Below are positions 1 to 8,574 of a DNA stretch of 20,415 nt, in pieces; the stretch's first letter is position 1, and each line of letters opens with the position of its first letter. The position numbers and the translations under genes are program-made. The stretch is taken from positions 1-20,415 of the forward strand of contig UNSJ01000034.1 in assembly GCA_900548405.1 (NCBI GenBank), written 5' to 3'. The DNA is from Candidatus Gastranaerophilales bacterium. Its GTDB lineage: Bacteria; Cyanobacteriota; Vampirovibrionia; Gastranaerophilales; Gastranaerophilaceae. Under the pieces are notes generated by a model. That model was not told the origin of the DNA. It saw only the letters and a program-made list of their open reading frames with translations, and did no database searches.

Positions 1-35
1 GTGATATATCGCATCACAATTATAATGGAGTTAAT

Positions 36-698
36 ATGAAAACAATTAGTGCTTTTACCCTTGCAGAGGTTTTAATTACTTTAGGAATAATAGGTGTTGT
101 TGCTGCTTTAACCATGCCTGCCTTAATAGGTCATTATAAAAAAGAAGAAACAATTTCAAAATTGAAAAAGGCTTACACTATTTTAAATCAGGCTATGAAA
201 AGGTCAGAAGTTGATAATGGCGCATACGAACATTGGGGAAGTGCTTTTGATATGGGACCGGAAGAATATATTAATAAATATTGGGTTCCTTATTTTAATG
301 TTACATCTGTCTGTAAAACATTTGGTGAATGCGGATATAAAACAAATACTCCTTTTAAAAAGTTGGATGGAACAAACGATACAACGGTTGTTGCACATAC
401 AAATTTAAGAATCCCTTTTATGACAGCTGACGGAATTATGTATTCAATATCAGCATCATCAGGAGATGCATCAGTAGAAGATAATTCAATATTCATTGAC
501 ATCAATGGCGGTAAAGGTCCTAATGTTCACGGGAAAGATGTCTTTATGTTTACAAGATATAAAAATAAGGGTGTCTTGCCTTTATGTTATAACAATACAG
601 AGGAAAGAATTGATAACAGCTGTTCTAAAAATGGAGATGGTTACTGCTGTGCTCAAAAAATAATGCAAGACGGCTGGAAAATAAATTATCCTTTTTAG
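36..698 (+). CDS. Type IV pilin-like / pseudopilin protein 1
   Basis: This is a 220-residue prepilin-like protein, probably exported and retained by its N-terminal helix until cleaved by a prepilin peptidase. Seen: a very short leader (MKTISA), then FTLAEVLITLGIIGVVAALT with the Glu at mature position 5 that is typical of the family, forming one hydrophobic helix. The C-terminal half holds the loop D-I-N-G-G-K-G-P-N-V-H-G-K-D, which resembles the calcium-binding loop of type II secretion major pseudopilins. Several Cys pairs follow and the protein ends in YPF. The residue before the cleavage point is Ala rather than the usual Gly. GGAG lies five bases before the ATG. Unlike pilin-like genes 2 and 3 it has no homopolymer in its leader. 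Its YPF terminus groups it with gene 3. The exact role (pilus subunit, minor pilin or secretion pseudopilin) cannot be read from sequence. Confidence 0.85.
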   Translation: MKTISAFTLAEVLITLGIIGVVAALTMPALIGHYKKEETISKLKKAYTILNQAMKRSEVDNGAYEHWGSAFDMGPEEYINKYWVPYFNVTSVCKTFGECGYKTNTPFKKLDGTNDTTVVAHTNLRIPFMTADGIMYSISASSGDASVEDNSIFIDINGGKGPNVHGKDVFMFTRYKNKGVLPLCYNNTEERIDNSCSKNGDGYCCAQKIMQDGWKINYPF

Positions 699-839
699 TT
701 TACTACTACTTTCTTAATATTTTTAAACATAATAATTGCATTTTTGACGTGTTAGACGTAGTATGAAAAAAGCACGTTATGAGTGAGTATGTCTTTACAC
801 GTGCAAATGAGTGTAAATAGTACAATATTGGAAAAGGTT

Positions 840-1712
840 ATGGCTTTAAACTTTCAAGAACTGGTTTTTAATTTACAAAAATTTTGGTCTGATTACGGAT
901 GTATTATCCAACAGCCCTATGATATAGAAAAAGGTGCTTCTACTATGAACCCTGCAACATTCTTGCGTTCATTAGGACCCGAGCCCTGGAATACTGCAAT
1001 GATTGAACCTTGCAGACGTCCGACTGATGCCAGATATGGTGAAAACCCCAACAGATTGGGACATTACTATCAGTTTCAGGTTATTTTAAAACCTTCTCCC
1101 GACAATGCTCAGGAACTTTATTTAAAAAGCTTGGAAGCTATGGGAATTGATTTAAAAGAACATGACGTAAGATTTGTTGAAGATAACTGGGAATCTCCGA
1201 CACTTGGTGCCGCAGGTGTAGGTTGGGAAGTTTGGCTTGACGGTATGGAAATTACTCAATTTACTTATTTTCAGCAGGTTGGCGGTGTAGAAGTTAAACC
1301 GGTTGCGTTGGAATTAACATACGGTCTTGAACGTATAGCAATGTATTTGCAAAATAAAGAATCCGTATACGATATTATGTGGAATGACAAACTTAAATAC
1401 GGTGAAATATTCTTACAAAATGAAATTGAACAGTCTAAATATAACTTTGAAGTAAGTGATGCAAAAGCATTGTTTACAATGTTTGATTTGTACCAAAAAG
1501 AAGTTGATAATTGTATTAATGCAAAATTAGTTTTGCCTGCTTATGATTATGTATTGAAATGCTCTCATACATTTAACCTGTTAGATGCAAGAGGGGTAAT
1601 AAGTAAAGATGAAAGAATTAATTTCATTAACAGAGTCAGAACAATGGCATCTGCCGTTGCAAGATTATATGTAGCTCAAAGAGAAGAATTAGGATTCCCT
1701 CTTTGTAAATAA
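840..1712 (+). CDS. glyQ: Glycine--tRNA ligase alpha subunit
   Basis: GlyQ is the catalytic alpha chain of the bacterial alpha2-beta2 glycyl-tRNA synthetase, which charges tRNA-Gly with glycine using ATP. The 290-residue product carries the class II motifs of the family: [14 protein letters not shown] near residues 21-34, the stretch [14 protein letters not shown] around 59-72, [13 protein letters not shown], and the long [11 protein letters not shown] block. It ends with the usual GFPLCK tail. An upstream GTG at 783 or ATG at 789 would add 17-19 residues that do not look like GlyQ. I chose the ATG at 840 because the family begins at this point and GGAAAAGG precedes it. The beta subunit glyS is not in the window, so the two subunits are not adjacent on the downstream side. 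The gap to the next permease gene is 19 bases, so co-transcription is likely. No T-box-like leader was recognised. Confidence 0.95.
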   Translation: MALNFQELVFNLQKFWSDYGCIIQQPYDIEKGASTMNPATFLRSLGPEPWNTAMIEPCRRPTDARYGENPNRLGHYYQFQVILKPSPDNAQELYLKSLEAMGIDLKEHDVRFVEDNWESPTLGAAGVGWEVWLDGMEITQFTYFQQVGGVEVKPVALELTYGLERIAMYLQNKESVYDIMWNDKLKYGEIFLQNEIEQSKYNFEVSDAKALFTMFDLYQKEVDNCINAKLVLPAYDYVLKCSHTFNLLDARGVISKDERINFINRVRTMASAVARLYVAQREELGFPLCK

Positions 1713-1731
1713 TAAATAATAAGGAAACTAA

Positions 1732-3324
1732 ATGGCTGAAAAATTTAACCGCGCGACTTTAACACGCAATTTTTTGAAGACGATTACCAAGATTAAAAAC
1801 CCTGATGAAATGCTTGCTGAAGCTAAAGCAGAAGGTTTGGAAAAAACTCTCGGAGTTGTAGATTTAATTATTCTTGGTGTAGGTGCTATTATCGGTTCAG
1901 GTATATTCGCTGTTGTCGGCATTGCTGCAGCAGGAAATGCTGACGGCTCAATTATCGGTGCAGGGCCGGCTTTGATTATATCAATGATAGTTGCTGCGAT
2001 TGCCTGTGTGTTTTCAGCTTTATGTTACAGTGAATTTGCAACAATGATACCTGTGGCAGGCGGCGCTTATACTTATACATTTGCCACTTTAGGTGAATTT
2101 GCTGCCTGGATGGTAGGCTGGGTTTTGATGCTTGAATATGCAATAGGTTTTATTGCTGTTGCTTGTGCGTGGTCAAATCACTTCGTACAATTTTTAAGCG
2201 GTTTTGAAAAAGTTTTGCCTGCTTGGCTTGCGCACCCTCCTGTGTGGCTTGTTAATGATGCATTCAGTGCGGGAAAAATTGTTGCTGATAATCATGATGT
2301 ATTTGTTCCTCATATTTTTGGAATGCCCGTATGTATTAACCTTCCTGCAATTGTAATAGTACTTTTAATTACCATGATTCTTGTAAGAGGTACTAAGGAT
2401 TCAACAAAAATGGCAGGAATAATGGTATTTGTAAAATTGGCTGTTATTGCATTATTTGTTTTGGCAGGCGCATTTTTTGTAAGACCTGAAAACTGGACTC
2501 CTTTTGCTCCAAACGGTGCTGAAGGTATATTTGCAGGTGCATTTTTAATATTCTTTGCATATATCGGATTTGATGCTCTTGCAACAGCCGCAGAAGAATG
2601 TAAAAATCCTCAAAAAGATTTGCCGATAGGAATTATCGGTTCACTAATAATTACAACTATTGTATACGTATCTGTTGCTTTAGTACTAACAGGTATTCAA
2701 GACACCAGTGCTGCTGTTCCTCTTGAATTTTTAAAAGCACCGATGGCTTATTGTATGTCATTACATAAAATGAATTGGGCTGCAGGCTTAATTTCAATCG
2801 GTTCACTTGCAGGATTAACATCAGTTCTTTTAGTATTGGAAATGGCTGCAACAAGAATTTTGTATGCAATGAGCAGAGATCATTTTATCTCTCAAAGATT
2901 CCAAAAGCTGCACCCTAAATTTAAGACACCGGCGTTATTAACCTGGACTGTTGGTATTCTTGCTATTGTAGGAATCTTGACTTTAAATTTAGATGTAGCA
3001 GCAGAACTATGTAATTACGGCACATTTACTTCTTTCATAATCGTTTGTGTTGCAGTATTGATTTTAAGAAAGACAGATCCTGAAAGACCTCGTCCATTCA
3101 GAGTTCCTTTCTCTCCGGTAGTTCCTTCTTTAGGAATTTTATGCTGCGGCGGCTTGATGATATACAAATCTATGCAGCCATCAGGTTCGGCTTTATTGTT
3201 CCCTGTTTGGCTGGGTATCGGCGCAATAATTTATTTGCTTTACGGTTTTGTTAAAAACAGAATCAATGAAAATAAACTTCATAACCAAAAAATAGAACTT
3301 AAAAAACAAGAAATGATAAAATAA
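1732..3324 (+). CDS. APC-superfamily amino-acid permease (copy 1)
   Basis: This is a 530-residue polytopic inner-membrane amino-acid transporter, expected to import substrate by proton symport. The first transmembrane helix holds the family signature GAIIGSGIF at about residues 51-59, the unwound substrate site of LeuT-fold transporters. It is followed by CYSEFATMIPVAGGAYTYT at about 98-116 and by FFAYIGFDALATAAEE near 272-287. About twelve hydrophobic segments follow a charged cytoplasmic N-terminal region, and the tail is basic. The wording matches the cationic amino acid transporter / YfnA branch of the APC superfamily, but the substrate cannot be assigned from sequence. AAGGAAA precedes the ATG. 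The gene sits 19 bases after glyQ and overlaps the next, closely similar permease by one base. Confidence 0.9.
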   Translation: MAEKFNRATLTRNFLKTITKIKNPDEMLAEAKAEGLEKTLGVVDLIILGVGAIIGSGIFAVVGIAAAGNADGSIIGAGPALIISMIVAAIACVFSALCYSEFATMIPVAGGAYTYTFATLGEFAAWMVGWVLMLEYAIGFIAVACAWSNHFVQFLSGFEKVLPAWLAHPPVWLVNDAFSAGKIVADNHDVFVPHIFGMPVCINLPAIVIVLLITMILVRGTKDSTKMAGIMVFVKLAVIALFVLAGAFFVRPENWTPFAPNGAEGIFAGAFLIFFAYIGFDALATAAEECKNPQKDLPIGIIGSLIITTIVYVSVALVLTGIQDTSAAVPLEFLKAPMAYCMSLHKMNWAAGLISIGSLAGLTSVLLVLEMAATRILYAMSRDHFISQRFQKLHPKFKTPALLTWTVGILAIVGILTLNLDVAAELCNYGTFTSFIIVCVAVLILRKTDPERPRPFRVPFSPVVPSLGILCCGGLMIYKSMQPSGSALLFPVWLGIGAIIYLLYGFVKNRINENKLHNQKIELKKQEMIK

Positions 3325-4877
3325 TGGAATTAAAATCTATAATCAACAATGCTTTAAAGAAAAAAAGCCCCGATGAATTAATAGCAATAAGTAAAAAATC
3401 AGAGTTGAAAAAAACTTTGAACGTATTTGATTTGATTGTACTCGGAATTGGTGCGGTAGTCGGAACAGGAATATTTACTATTATCGGTACGGCTATTCAG
3501 GGCGGTCCTGAAAGCGCAGGTGCAGGTCCTGCCATTGTAATTTCAATGGTAATGGCTGCTGTTGCCTGTGTGTTTTCAGCTTTATGTTACAGTGAAATCG
3601 CAGCTATGATTCCTGTTGCAGGAAGTGCTTATACTTACACTTATGCAACTATGGGTGAGTTTATGGCTTGGATGGTAGGCTGGATTTTAATGCTTGAATA
3701 TGCAATCGGAAATATTACTGTTGCCTGTGCCTGGACAGGTTATTTTGTTCAGTTTTTAAAAGGGTTTAAGCATATATTACCTGATTTTGTGGTAAATTTC
3801 CCTATGTGGCTGAGAAATGATTATCGTTTTATGTTTTCATATTGTGATAAGTTCGGATTAGATCCTCATTCTCAAATGCCGTTTATTTTTGATAAAATAC
3901 CTTTTGCAATTAATTTGCCTGCAATGGTTATTGTTTTGCTTTTGACAATACTTCTAATTAAAGGTGTAAAAGAATCTACAAGATTTGCCAGCATAATGGT
4001 AGGAGTAAATATGTTCATGATTATCTCCTTTATAATTGTAGGATCATTTTATGTTAAGCCTGAAAACTGGGTGCCTTTTGCTCCTAACGGATTTGAGGGA
4101 GTATTTATGGGTGCATTCTTAATCTTTTTTGCATATATTGGATTTGATGCTATTTCAACAACAGCAGAAGAAACAGAAAATCCTCAAAGAGATTTACCTA
4201 TTGCAATTTTAGGAACATTGGTTATATGTACGATTTTATATGTATGTGTGGCTCTTGTTTTAACGGGAACTGTCCCTTTAGGCGCAATTGATATTCAAGC
4301 TCCTATTGCTCATGCTATGCGCGCAATAGGTATGGATTGGTTTGCTGGTTTAATTTCAATTGGAGCTCTTTGCGCATTGACCTCTGTTTTATTAATTTAT
4401 CAATTAGGAACAACAAGAATTTTGTATGCAATGAGCAGAGATAGGTTTCTTCCAAAATCACTAAGATTAATTCATAAAAAATACAGAACTCCGCATGTTT
4501 TAACCTGGATTTCAGGTATTGTTGTAGTTCTTTGTGCATTTTTTATGGATTTGAATATTTCTGCTGAACTTTGTAACTTCGGAACATTCACATCATTTAT
4601 AATAATCTGTATTGCAGTATTAATATTAAGAAAAACCGATCCTGACAGACCTCGTCCGTTTAAGGTTCCTTTTTCTCCGGTATTTCCTGTTTTGGGAATT
4701 TTAACCTGCGGCGGATTAATGATTTATTCAATGAAGTTTTTAACAACTTCTTCGTTGTACTTCCCGCTATGGTTATTTATGGGAGTTTTAATTTATGCCG
4801 CATACGGATATAAACAAAAACGACTGGAAGAAAAAGTTAAAATACAGCGTCAGCCTAAAGCTAAAATAGAAGTTTAA
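3324..4877 (+). CDS. APC-superfamily amino-acid permease (copy 2)
   Basis: This 517-residue paralogue of the preceding permease has the same order of motifs: GAVVGTGIF at about 43-51, CYSEIAAMIPVAGSAYTYTY, FFAYIGFDAISTTAEE, and the conserved LILRKTDPDRPRPF near the C-terminus. The two copies align over their full length, so the pair looks like a tandem duplication that has since diverged. The larger differences are in the loop after the fifth helix, where this copy is longer, and in the cytoplasmic tails. Its start codon overlaps the stop of copy 1 (TAATG) and no independent Shine-Dalgarno is obvious, so translational coupling is likely. Substrate is unknown. Different specificity from copy 1 is a reasonable inference but not shown. 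Confidence 0.9.
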   Translation: MELKSIINNALKKKSPDELIAISKKSELKKTLNVFDLIVLGIGAVVGTGIFTIIGTAIQGGPESAGAGPAIVISMVMAAVACVFSALCYSEIAAMIPVAGSAYTYTYATMGEFMAWMVGWILMLEYAIGNITVACAWTGYFVQFLKGFKHILPDFVVNFPMWLRNDYRFMFSYCDKFGLDPHSQMPFIFDKIPFAINLPAMVIVLLLTILLIKGVKESTRFASIMVGVNMFMIISFIIVGSFYVKPENWVPFAPNGFEGVFMGAFLIFFAYIGFDAISTTAEETENPQRDLPIAILGTLVICTILYVCVALVLTGTVPLGAIDIQAPIAHAMRAIGMDWFAGLISIGALCALTSVLLIYQLGTTRILYAMSRDRFLPKSLRLIHKKYRTPHVLTWISGIVVVLCAFFMDLNISAELCNFGTFTSFIIICIAVLILRKTDPDRPRPFKVPFSPVFPVLGILTCGGLMIYSMKFLTTSSLYFPLWLFMGVLIYAAYGYKQKRLEEKVKIQRQPKAKIEV

Positions 4878-4927
4878 CAATATACCCATATAGGTAAACA
4901 ATTATTAAATATTCTACACCTATCTTC

Positions 4928-4955
4928 TTGTATTTGCCTGTTTAGCATATATAAT
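4928..4955 (+). promoter_or_regulatory. Putative promoter of the pgi operon
   Basis: TTGTAT at 4928-4933 and a perfect TATAAT at 4950-4955 are separated by 16 bases. The element lies about 60 bases before the pgi start codon, in the 139-base gap after the second permease. A second possible -10, TATACT, lies at 4961-4966 without a good partner. Confidence 0.55.
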
Positions 4956-5016
4956 AAGTGTATACTGGTAACTTATTAGAGAGAATAATATACATTTAAA
5001 ATAAGAAGGGGTAAAC

Positions 5017-6405
5017 ATGATTAAATTTAACTATCAAAACACTGACGAAAAGGTAATTGGCAATGAGAACGGTTTAAATATTCAAGCTGAATTTGATAGT
5101 TATAAAGATAGAATAGCAGGAATAATAGCAGACTTAAACAAAAGAAAAGATAAACCGGGGCAGTGGCTTCAATGGATGAATTTGGGCTATAACGAAGAAA
5201 CTCTCTGGTATGTAAAAGAATATGCATCTATGGTTCAGGGAAGATTTGAAAATATATTGGTTTTGGGTATAGGCGGTTCTGCTTTGGGAGGTCAGGCTGT
5301 AACAGAAGCTCTATTAAAACCGTTTTGGAATTTGCTTACTCCTGAACAGCGCGATGGATTACCTCGTATTTTCTTTCTTGATAATATTGATCCTGATACA
5401 ATCAGCGGCTTGTTAAATGTTATTGATTTAAAAAAGACACTTGTAAATGTAATTACTAAGTCAGGTTCAACTGCTGAAACTATGTCACAATTTATGATTG
5501 TAAAAAATATTCTTGAACAGGAATTAGGAGCAGATTATAGAAAAAATATAGTTGCTACTACTGATAAAAAAACAGGAATTCTAAGACAAATTGCAGAACA
5601 GGAAGGATATAAAACTTTTGTTGTTCCCGATGATGTCGGCGGAAGATTTTCGGTTTTCTCTGCTGTGGGTTTATTACCTTTTGCATTGGTCGGAATTGAT
5701 ATTGACGAAATTGTAAACGGTATCAAAGACATGGATTTGGCATTAAAAAATACTGATATAAATGAAAATATTGCTGCACAAAATGCTTTAATTCATTACT
5801 TAATGGATACTAAAAAAGGCAAGAATTTATCAATAATGATGCCATATTCAAGCAGATTGAAATATGTTTCTGATTGGTATGTTCAGCTCTGGGCAGAATC
5901 TTTAGGAAAAAATAAAGATAATAATGGCGACGACGTAAACGTAGGTCCGACTCCTATTAAAGCTTTAGGCGCAACTGACCAGCATTCACAAATTCAGCTT
6001 TATAATGAAGGTCCTAATAACAAAATCATTAATTTTATAAGAGTAGAAGAATTTGACAATACTTTAGAAATACCAAATATTTTTGAATACACCGGAATAG
6101 GATACTTGGGCGGAAAAACAATTAACCAATTGATTAATGCGGAAGCTGATTCAACAAGAGTTGCTCTATCAGATTATTGCAGACCGACAGTGACGATTAC
6201 TTTGCCGAAAGTAAACGGATATTATATCGGACAACTGCTTTATATGTTTGAAGTTCAGACTGCAATTGCAGGAGAATTATACAATATTAATACATTTAAT
6301 CAGCCAGGTGTTGAACAAGCTAAAAACTATACTTATGCTTTAATGGGCAGAGCGGGTTACGAAGAGTCAGCTCAAGCTTTACAAGAAAAAATGGCAATTG
6401 TATAA
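5017..6405 (+). CDS. pgi: Glucose-6-phosphate isomerase
   Basis: Pgi interconverts glucose 6-phosphate and fructose 6-phosphate in the cytoplasm, linking glycolysis, gluconeogenesis and the supply of fructose 6-phosphate. At 462 residues it belongs to the shorter bacterial class. Seen: GIGGSALG at 84-91 and KSGSTAET at 148-155 (sugar-phosphate binding, first SIS half), GGRFSVFSAVGLLPFA at 208-223 (family signature), WAES with the catalytic Glu near 294, and DQHSQ with the catalytic His near 323. GAAGGGG lies six bases before the ATG. It is followed after 20 bases by a small secreted protein and then trxB. The Pgi product is also a substrate of GlmS, encoded about 11 kb downstream, but nothing suggests shared regulation. 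Confidence 0.96.
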   Translation: MIKFNYQNTDEKVIGNENGLNIQAEFDSYKDRIAGIIADLNKRKDKPGQWLQWMNLGYNEETLWYVKEYASMVQGRFENILVLGIGGSALGGQAVTEALLKPFWNLLTPEQRDGLPRIFFLDNIDPDTISGLLNVIDLKKTLVNVITKSGSTAETMSQFMIVKNILEQELGADYRKNIVATTDKKTGILRQIAEQEGYKTFVVPDDVGGRFSVFSAVGLLPFALVGIDIDEIVNGIKDMDLALKNTDINENIAAQNALIHYLMDTKKGKNLSIMMPYSSRLKYVSDWYVQLWAESLGKNKDNNGDDVNVGPTPIKALGATDQHSQIQLYNEGPNNKIINFIRVEEFDNTLEIPNIFEYTGIGYLGGKTINQLINAEADSTRVALSDYCRPTVTITLPKVNGYYIGQLLYMFEVQTAIAGELYNINTFNQPGVEQAKNYTYALMGRAGYEESAQALQEKMAIV

Positions 6406-6425
6406 AATATAATTAAGTATCAGTT

Positions 6426-6923
6426 ATGAAATTTATAAAGCATATATTATTAATATTTGGACTTTTATTCGGGTTAAACGTTACGGCAGAAACTTTATCG
6501 GCAGGAGTTTCTAAAGTTGAAATGGTTCCGAATTCATTTTACGGAAGCTGGCGTGTAACTGCAAAAATTGATAAACAATCTTCAAACGGTGTTTATTTTA
6601 AACCGCAGACTGTTGATTTGTGGAACTTATCACGTGAAGGCAGCGTCATAAATTTAAATAACCCGTTTACAGGAGCGAGTGCTTCTGTTACAGTAGATTA
6701 TGTTGATGGTAATATAATCAGATTTACCAAAACAGGAGAGTATGATAATAAAAAGTTAACCGATACGGTTGATTTGAAACTTAACGGTGACACTTTCACA
6801 GGTATTAATTCTTTGACTCTTGAAACTTTTTCTAATGTTGATAAGTCTTTAATAAAAAAAGATACTGCAATGTATGTTTTAAGAGGTGAGAAAATATCCG
6901 GTTCGAGTATTACCGGAAAATGA
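6426..6923 (+). CDS. Small secreted protein of unknown function
   Basis: I do not recognise this 165-residue protein. It begins with a clear Sec signal peptide: MKFIKHILLIFGLLFGLNVT with likely cleavage after AxA-like TAE/NVTA near residue 21. The mature part is rich in alternating polar and hydrophobic residues (for example WRVTAKI and SVTVDYV) with no Cys, suggesting a small beta-rich periplasmic or exported protein. The FYGSWRV start loosely recalls lipocalin-like folds, but that is a weak resemblance only. No convincing Shine-Dalgarno precedes the ATG, which lies 20 bases after pgi. Its stop overlaps an upstream trxB ATG by four bases and lies 8 bases before the preferred trxB start, so it is probably translated as part of the pgi-trxB operon. 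Confidence 0.75.
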   Translation: MKFIKHILLIFGLLFGLNVTAETLSAGVSKVEMVPNSFYGSWRVTAKIDKQSSNGVYFKPQTVDLWNLSREGSVINLNNPFTGASASVTVDYVDGNIIRFTKTGEYDNKKLTDTVDLKLNGDTFTGINSLTLETFSNVDKSLIKKDTAMYVLRGEKISGSSITGK

Positions 6924-6931
6924 GGAAAAAG

Positions 6932-7864
6932 ATGGCGCAATTAGAATTTGACACAGTTATATTAGGTGGTGGTCCGGCAGGACTTTCAGCAGGAATTTAT
7001 GCATCACGTGGTGCAGTTTCAACAGCTATTGTTGATATGAACATGTTTGGCGGACAGCCTTCAAATTATTTGGAATTGGAAAATTATCCGGGTTTTCAGG
7101 TTGTGGGCGGTTACGATTTAATGGAAAAGTTTGAAGAACATGCCGATAAGTTCGGAGTTAAAAAATTCCCGATGCAGGAAATTCAAAGCATTGATTTGAA
7201 TTCTAAAAGAATTATAACAAGCGAAAATGAATTTAGTGCAAAGACTATTATCATTGCAACAGGCGCGCAACCTATGAAGTTAGGTGTGCCGGGAGAAAAA
7301 GAGTTTGTAGGAAGGGGCGTAAGCTACTGTGCAGTATGCGACGGAGCTTTCTACCGAAATAAAGTTGTTGCAGTAGTCGGCGGTGGAAATGCAGCTGTTG
7401 AAGAAGCAATGTATTTAACAAAATTTGCTGATAAAGTTTATCTTGTTCATAGACGTGATGAACTCAGAGCTGATAAAATAGTTCAGGAAAGAGCATTTAA
7501 AAATGAGAAAATAGAATTTGTATGGAATTCTATTGTAACAGAGATTAAAGGTGAAAACTTGGTAGACACTGTTGTATTGGAAAACGTAAAAACTCATGAA
7601 GTTTCTAATTTATCTGTTAACGGTGTTTTTCCATATATCGGAATTGTTCCTAATGTTGAAAATATTTCAGGACAGCTTTTACAGGATGCAGGCGGGTTTT
7701 TTATTACTGATGAAACAATGGCAACTTCAGTAGAAGGTGTTTTTGCCGTTGGTGATGTAAGAAAAACTCCGCTTCGCCAGGTCATTACGGCAGCTTCTGA
7801 CGGTGCTGTCGGTGCAGTTTATGCTGTTAAATATATAGAAACACATAAAGAAGTTGTGGTTTAA
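6932..7864 (+). CDS. trxB: Thioredoxin reductase (NADPH)
   Basis: This is a 310-residue low-molecular-weight thioredoxin reductase, passing electrons from NADPH through FAD and a redox-active disulfide to thioredoxin. Seen in order: GGGPAG at 12-17 (FAD), the CAVC disulfide at 133-136, GGGNAA at 150-155 with HRR at 173-175 (NADPH and its 2'-phosphate), and the FAD-binding AVGDVR at 272-277. This is the standard domain order and length. I prefer the ATG at 6932 because GAGGA lies five bases before it and MAQLEFDTVIL fits the family start. The ATG at 6920 overlaps the previous gene and lacks a spaced ribosome site. The stop codon overlaps the stop of the opposing restriction gene by four bases, so no terminator fits between them. 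The thioredoxin partner is not in the window. Confidence 0.95.
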   Translation: MAQLEFDTVILGGGPAGLSAGIYASRGAVSTAIVDMNMFGGQPSNYLELENYPGFQVVGGYDLMEKFEEHADKFGVKKFPMQEIQSIDLNSKRIITSENEFSAKTIIIATGAQPMKLGVPGEKEFVGRGVSYCAVCDGAFYRNKVVAVVGGGNAAVEEAMYLTKFADKVYLVHRRDELRADKIVQERAFKNEKIEFVWNSIVTEIKGENLVDTVVLENVKTHEVSNLSVNGVFPYIGIVPNVENISGQLLQDAGGFFITDETMATSVEGVFAVGDVRKTPLRQVITAASDGAVGAVYAVKYIETHKEVVV

Positions 7865-8574
7865 TCTAATTCGTCATCATAAAAATCATTTTCTTCAATA
7901 TGATTATTTTTGATGGCGAATATTTTATAGTTAATTAACGGGATTTTTACAAGCTCGTCTGTAAAGTAAGCGACATTATCTTCAGCATCCTGTTTTCTTG
8001 TTTCTATTATAGCTTCATAGTCTATTCCCAACAGGTTACAAAGTTCTCTACCAGTCATGACATTATCTATTGTGAATGTACCCTTAAACCCCTTAACAAT
8101 CATTTCTTTATTGCTTTGATTAAAACTGCAGATAAAGAAATTAGTTATAAAAGCTATTTGGGAACCTAGATGATTTTTAAATATTTCTAAATTGGTATAT
8201 TCACCTCCTGATTTTTTTGTATCAAAATTATCACCGTCTTTTAACTCAATAATATAACAATTTTTATTACATTTTGATATTTCAAACACGATTAAATCAG
8301 GTTCATGCCCTTTTAATTTATATTTACTTGATTTAATCACATTTTTGGGGCATAGAAATGCTCCTGTTTTGCTTGCTATGCTTTTCGGTAAAAGAAATTC
8401 GTCAAGATTATCAATAGTATTGGCTTCTTTTTGTATAATTTTTTCCAATTCATTGCCATTAGAAATTACTGTTGATTGAACTTTTTGAATTAGTTTACCT
8501 ATAACTTCATTATTAAAAACTCTATTGTATCCGCCTGAACTTGTTTTTGGTTTAGCATTCCTAATCTTCGCCAT
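7861..8574 (-). CDS. Probable type II restriction endonuclease (PD-(D/E)XK)
   Basis: This 237-residue protein is probably the nuclease partner of the adjacent methyltransferase. Seen: EPDLIVFEIS at 91-100 followed by a strand with CYIIELKDGD at 106-115. The spacing of PD (92-93) to ELK (110-112) is the PD-(D/E)XK nuclease core of many restriction enzymes. The N-terminal part is basic and the C-terminal 15 residues are very acidic. The start codon lies inside the end of the methyltransferase gene (14-base overlap), the usual tight coupling in which methylation precedes cleavage. The stop overlaps trxB. I cannot name the recognition sequence. Other PD-(D/E)XK functions, such as repair or transposon nucleases, are possible from the core alone, but the neighbour makes restriction much more likely. 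Confidence 0.75.
   Translation of the reverse strand: MAKIRNAKPKTSSGGYNRVFNNEVIGKLIQKVQSTVISNGNELEKIIQKEANTIDNLDEFLLPKSIASKTGAFLCPKNVIKSSKYKLKGHEPDLIVFEISKCNKNCYIIELKDGDNFDTKKSGGEYTNLEIFKNHLGSQIAFITNFFICSFNQSNKEMIVKGFKGTFTIDNVMTGRELCNLLGIDYEAIIETRKQDAEDNVAYFTDELVKIPLINYKIFAIKNNHIEENDFYDDELD

Noticed and set aside
763..804. Possible leader peptide (MKKARYE) and a GCACGT/ACGTGC hairpin before glyQ
   Set aside because: The peptide has no ribosome site and the six-base stem has a 21-base loop; neither resembles a known attenuator or T-box.
783..839. Longer GlyQ start at GTG 783 or ATG 789
   Set aside because: The added residues are not GlyQ-like and there is no well-spaced ribosome site; the family begins at about the ATG at 840.
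4890..4923. ATAGGT / ACCTAT hairpin as terminator of the permease operon
   Set aside because: Only six pairs with a 22-base loop and no clean T run.
6920..6931. trxB start at the ATG overlapping the previous gene
   Set aside because: No spaced Shine-Dalgarno, and the ATG 12 bases later has GAGGA at the right distance.
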